Made by a program: the position numbers and the translations under genes. A stretch of DNA of 64,000 bases from Citrobacter amalonaticus (lineage in GTDB: Bacteria; Pseudomonadota; Gammaproteobacteria; Enterobacterales; Enterobacteriaceae), in assembly GCF_002918555.1 (NCBI RefSeq), contig NZ_PQMB01000005.1, positions 411,089 through 475,088 on the forward strand. Direction: 5' to 3'. The notes under the pieces are model-generated. The model saw only the letters and a program-made list of their open reading frames with translations. It searched no databases and was not told the origin of the DNA. The stretch's first letter is position 1. Every line of letters begins with the position of its first letter. Below are positions 62,421 to 64,000 of this stretch, one piece after another.

Positions 62421-62702
62421 ATGAAACGATCCGCTCTGCTGCTTTTTGCCCCTCTTCTTACACTCTCAGCCATTGCGCAAGCCGACGTCCCTTATGGCGC
62501 GCAGGAAAAAAACACCGTGTTGAAGGAGTTACGCAAGATTTGTACGCCGCAGGCCGCGCTCTCAGACGAAGCATGGGAAAAGGTGATCATGTCAGATAAA
62601 AATAACGCGCAACATATTCGCGAGGCAATTGTGGCGATGAAGAGGAATAATCAACACAACTACTGGGAAGCGCTCGGCAAAGTGGAATGTCCGGATATGT
62701 AG
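62421..62702 (+). CDS. yicS: YicS family protein
   Basis: A 93-residue secreted or periplasmic protein with a signal peptide (ending SAIAQA). It aligns with E. coli YicS through LRKICTPQAALSDEAWEK and the final NNQHNYWEALGKVECPDM. AAGGA lies upstream of the ATG. In E. coli it is next to nlpA, as here. Its function is not established. Confidence 0.93.
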   Translation: MKRSALLLFAPLLTLSAIAQADVPYGAQEKNTVLKELRKICTPQAALSDEAWEKVIMSDKNNAQHIREAIVAMKRNNQHNYWEALGKVECPDM

Positions 62703-62796
62703 CTATCATATTGAAAAATGAGTACTGTAACCGGTTTCTGTCGTACAAAAAAACGTATTATTGCCAGAACAAATGAATCCTAAAGGAGCAACAATA

Positions 62797-64000
62797 ATGC
62801 GATACCGTTTTCCTGAAAACTTCTGGTGGGGCAGCGCCTGTTCCGCTTTGCAAACCGAAGGGGACAGTCTGCATGGCGGCAAAAGCCAGACCACATGGGA
62901 TGTGTGGTTCGAACGCCAGCCAGGTCGTTTTCATCAGGGGGTTGGACCGGCCAATACCTCAACGTTTTACCGCCACTGGAAGCAGGATATCGCCCTGCTC
63001 AGGCAGTTAAAGCACAACAGTTTTCGCACCTCAATAAGCTGGTCACGTCTGATCCCTGACGGTACAGGTGACGTTAATCCCGAAGCGGTGACATTCTATA
63101 ACAACGTCATTGATGAGCTACTCGCGCAGGGCATTACGCCATTTATCACCCTGTTCCACTTTGATATGCCAATGGTCATGCAGGAAAAGGGCGGCTGGGA
63201 AAACCGCGAAGTCGTGGAAGCCTTTGGCCGCTACGCGCAAACGTGTTTTGCGTTGTTCGGCGATCGGGTGAAGCACTGGTTTACCTTCAACGAACCAGTG
63301 GTCCCGGTGGAAGGGGGCTATTTGTATGACTTCCATTATCCCAATGTGGTGGATTTCAAACGCGCTGCCACCGTGGCGTATCACACCGTACTGGCGCATT
63401 CGACGGCGGTAAAAGCTTATCACGCAGGGAACTACGGGGGAGAAATCGGCGTGATCCTGAATCTGACGCCCTCTTACCCGCGATCGCAGCATCCGGCAGA
63501 TATTAAAGCCGCGCACCATGCGGATCTGCTGTTTAACCGCAGCTTTCTCGATCCGGTACTGAAAGGTGAATATCCGACGGATCTGGTGGAACTGCTGAAA
63601 GAGTACGATCAGCTCCCGGCCAGTGAACCTGCCGATAAACAGCTGATTGCCGACGGTAAAATCGATCTGCTGGGCATTAACTACTATCAACCGCGCCGGG
63701 TGAAATGCCGCGACGCGGCGGTCAACCCGGACGCGCCGTTTATGCCGGAGTGGTTGTTTGATTATTACGAAATGCCGGGACGTAAAATGAACCCTTATCG
63801 TGGCTGGGAAATCTATGAGCCGGGGATTTACGACATCATCACGAACCTGCGCGATAATTACGGTAACCCGCGCTGCTTTATCTCCGAAAACGGGATGGGC
63901 GTTGAGAACGAACAGCGTTTTATTCAGGATGGCCAGGTTAACGACAGCTATCGTATTGAATTCATCTCTGAACACCTTGAATGGTTACATAAAGGCATCA
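62797..64000 (+). CDS. GH1 family (6-phospho-)beta-glucosidase, partial
   Basis: The frame is open to the window end (401 codons seen). The GH1 start motif FPENFWWGSACSALQTEG, the acid/base Glu166 in TFNEP and the nucleophile Glu364 in ISENGMG identify it. Family 1 enzymes in enterobacteria mostly cut phospho-beta-glucosides imported by a PTS; whether a PTS gene follows is outside the window. AAAGGAG lies nine bases before the ATG. The 3' end is missing, with perhaps 60-80 residues to come given the usual family length. Confidence 0.92.
   Translation, partial: MRYRFPENFWWGSACSALQTEGDSLHGGKSQTTWDVWFERQPGRFHQGVGPANTSTFYRHWKQDIALLRQLKHNSFRTSISWSRLIPDGTGDVNPEAVTFYNNVIDELLAQGITPFITLFHFDMPMVMQEKGGWENREVVEAFGRYAQTCFALFGDRVKHWFTFNEPVVPVEGGYLYDFHYPNVVDFKRAATVAYHTVLAHSTAVKAYHAGNYGGEIGVILNLTPSYPRSQHPADIKAAHHADLLFNRSFLDPVLKGEYPTDLVELLKEYDQLPASEPADKQLIADGKIDLLGINYYQPRRVKCRDAAVNPDAPFMPEWLFDYYEMPGRKMNPYRGWEIYEPGIYDIITNLRDNYGNPRCFISENGMGVENEQRFIQDGQVNDSYRIEFISEHLEWLHKGI

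Noticed and set aside
63118-63975. 285-codon minus-strand frame opposite the GH1 gene
   Set aside because: The plus strand carries GH1 motifs with both catalytic Glu residues; the minus frame is its shadow.

Overview
This looks like a 64 kb piece of chromosome from an enterobacterium close to Citrobacter and Salmonella (inference). Three things point there. The right end carries the E. coli/Salmonella backbone genes yicL, nlpA and yicS. An mgtCBRU magnesium/virulence operon sits next to yicL, as in Salmonella pathogenicity island 3 (SPI-3). A complete tnaCAB tryptophanase operon suggests an indole-positive organism, which argues against ordinary Salmonella. The stretch between the phage remnant on the left and yicL is an accessory island of metabolic cassettes, broken genes and mobile-element debris.

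Layout. (1) 1-3.7 kb: the end of a P4-type satellite prophage (C-terminus of the alpha primase/helicase, GGTGAACAG-type iterons), an AT-rich retron (structured ncRNA plus a reverse transcriptase fused to a TIR domain), and an internally deleted integrase. (2) 3.8-9.2 kb: a DASS anion transporter and tnaC-tnaA-tnaB, with an ERIC element between tnaA and tnaB. (3) 9.5-12.9 kb: LysR regulator, divergent adenosine-deaminase-like hydrolase and DcuC-type transporter. (4) 13.7-20.3 kb: porin, AbgA-like M20 hydrolase, M3 oligopeptidase, DcuC-like transporter and a divergent LysR regulator; together these read as a peptide or aminoacyl-conjugate uptake and degradation system. (5) 20.8-33.0 kb: a SorC-regulated C4-sugar (tetrose) cluster with DhaK/DhaL-type kinase, TPI-like and RpiB-like isomerases, transaldolase, transketolase, two TIM-barrel sugar enzymes, an MFS transporter and a 2-hydroxyacid dehydrogenase. 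Its transketolase is frameshifted by an exact 184-bp tandem duplication. (6) 33.2-38.8 kb: a rhuM remnant, then a LysR regulator divergent from ureohydrolase, aspartase-like lyase and a DcuA/B-type carrier. (7) 39-48 kb: an acetyltransferase, LysR-type genes and a complete chaperone-usher fimbrial operon with its LuxR-type regulator. (8) 48.2-52.3 kb: mgtCBRU with its leader peptides, on the minus strand, then yicL on the plus strand. (9) 53.4-59.8 kb: a second chaperone-usher operon of the same architecture in opposite orientation. (10) 60.7-64 kb: nlpA, an acetyltransferase, yicS and a GH1 glycosidase cut by the window end.

How it works together. The metabolic cassettes repeatedly pair a carboxylate or anion transporter (DASS, DcuC twice, DcuA/B, one MFS of the ACS type) with a hydrolase, lyase or isomerase and a local regulator. 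Products such as pyruvate (tryptophanase), fumarate (aspartase-like) and erythrose 4-phosphate (tetrose cluster) feed central or anaerobic metabolism. The retron is the clear anti-phage candidate. The fimbrial operons and mgtCBRU are the host-association genes. Function assignments rest on recognised motifs and remembered family sequences; no database search was run.
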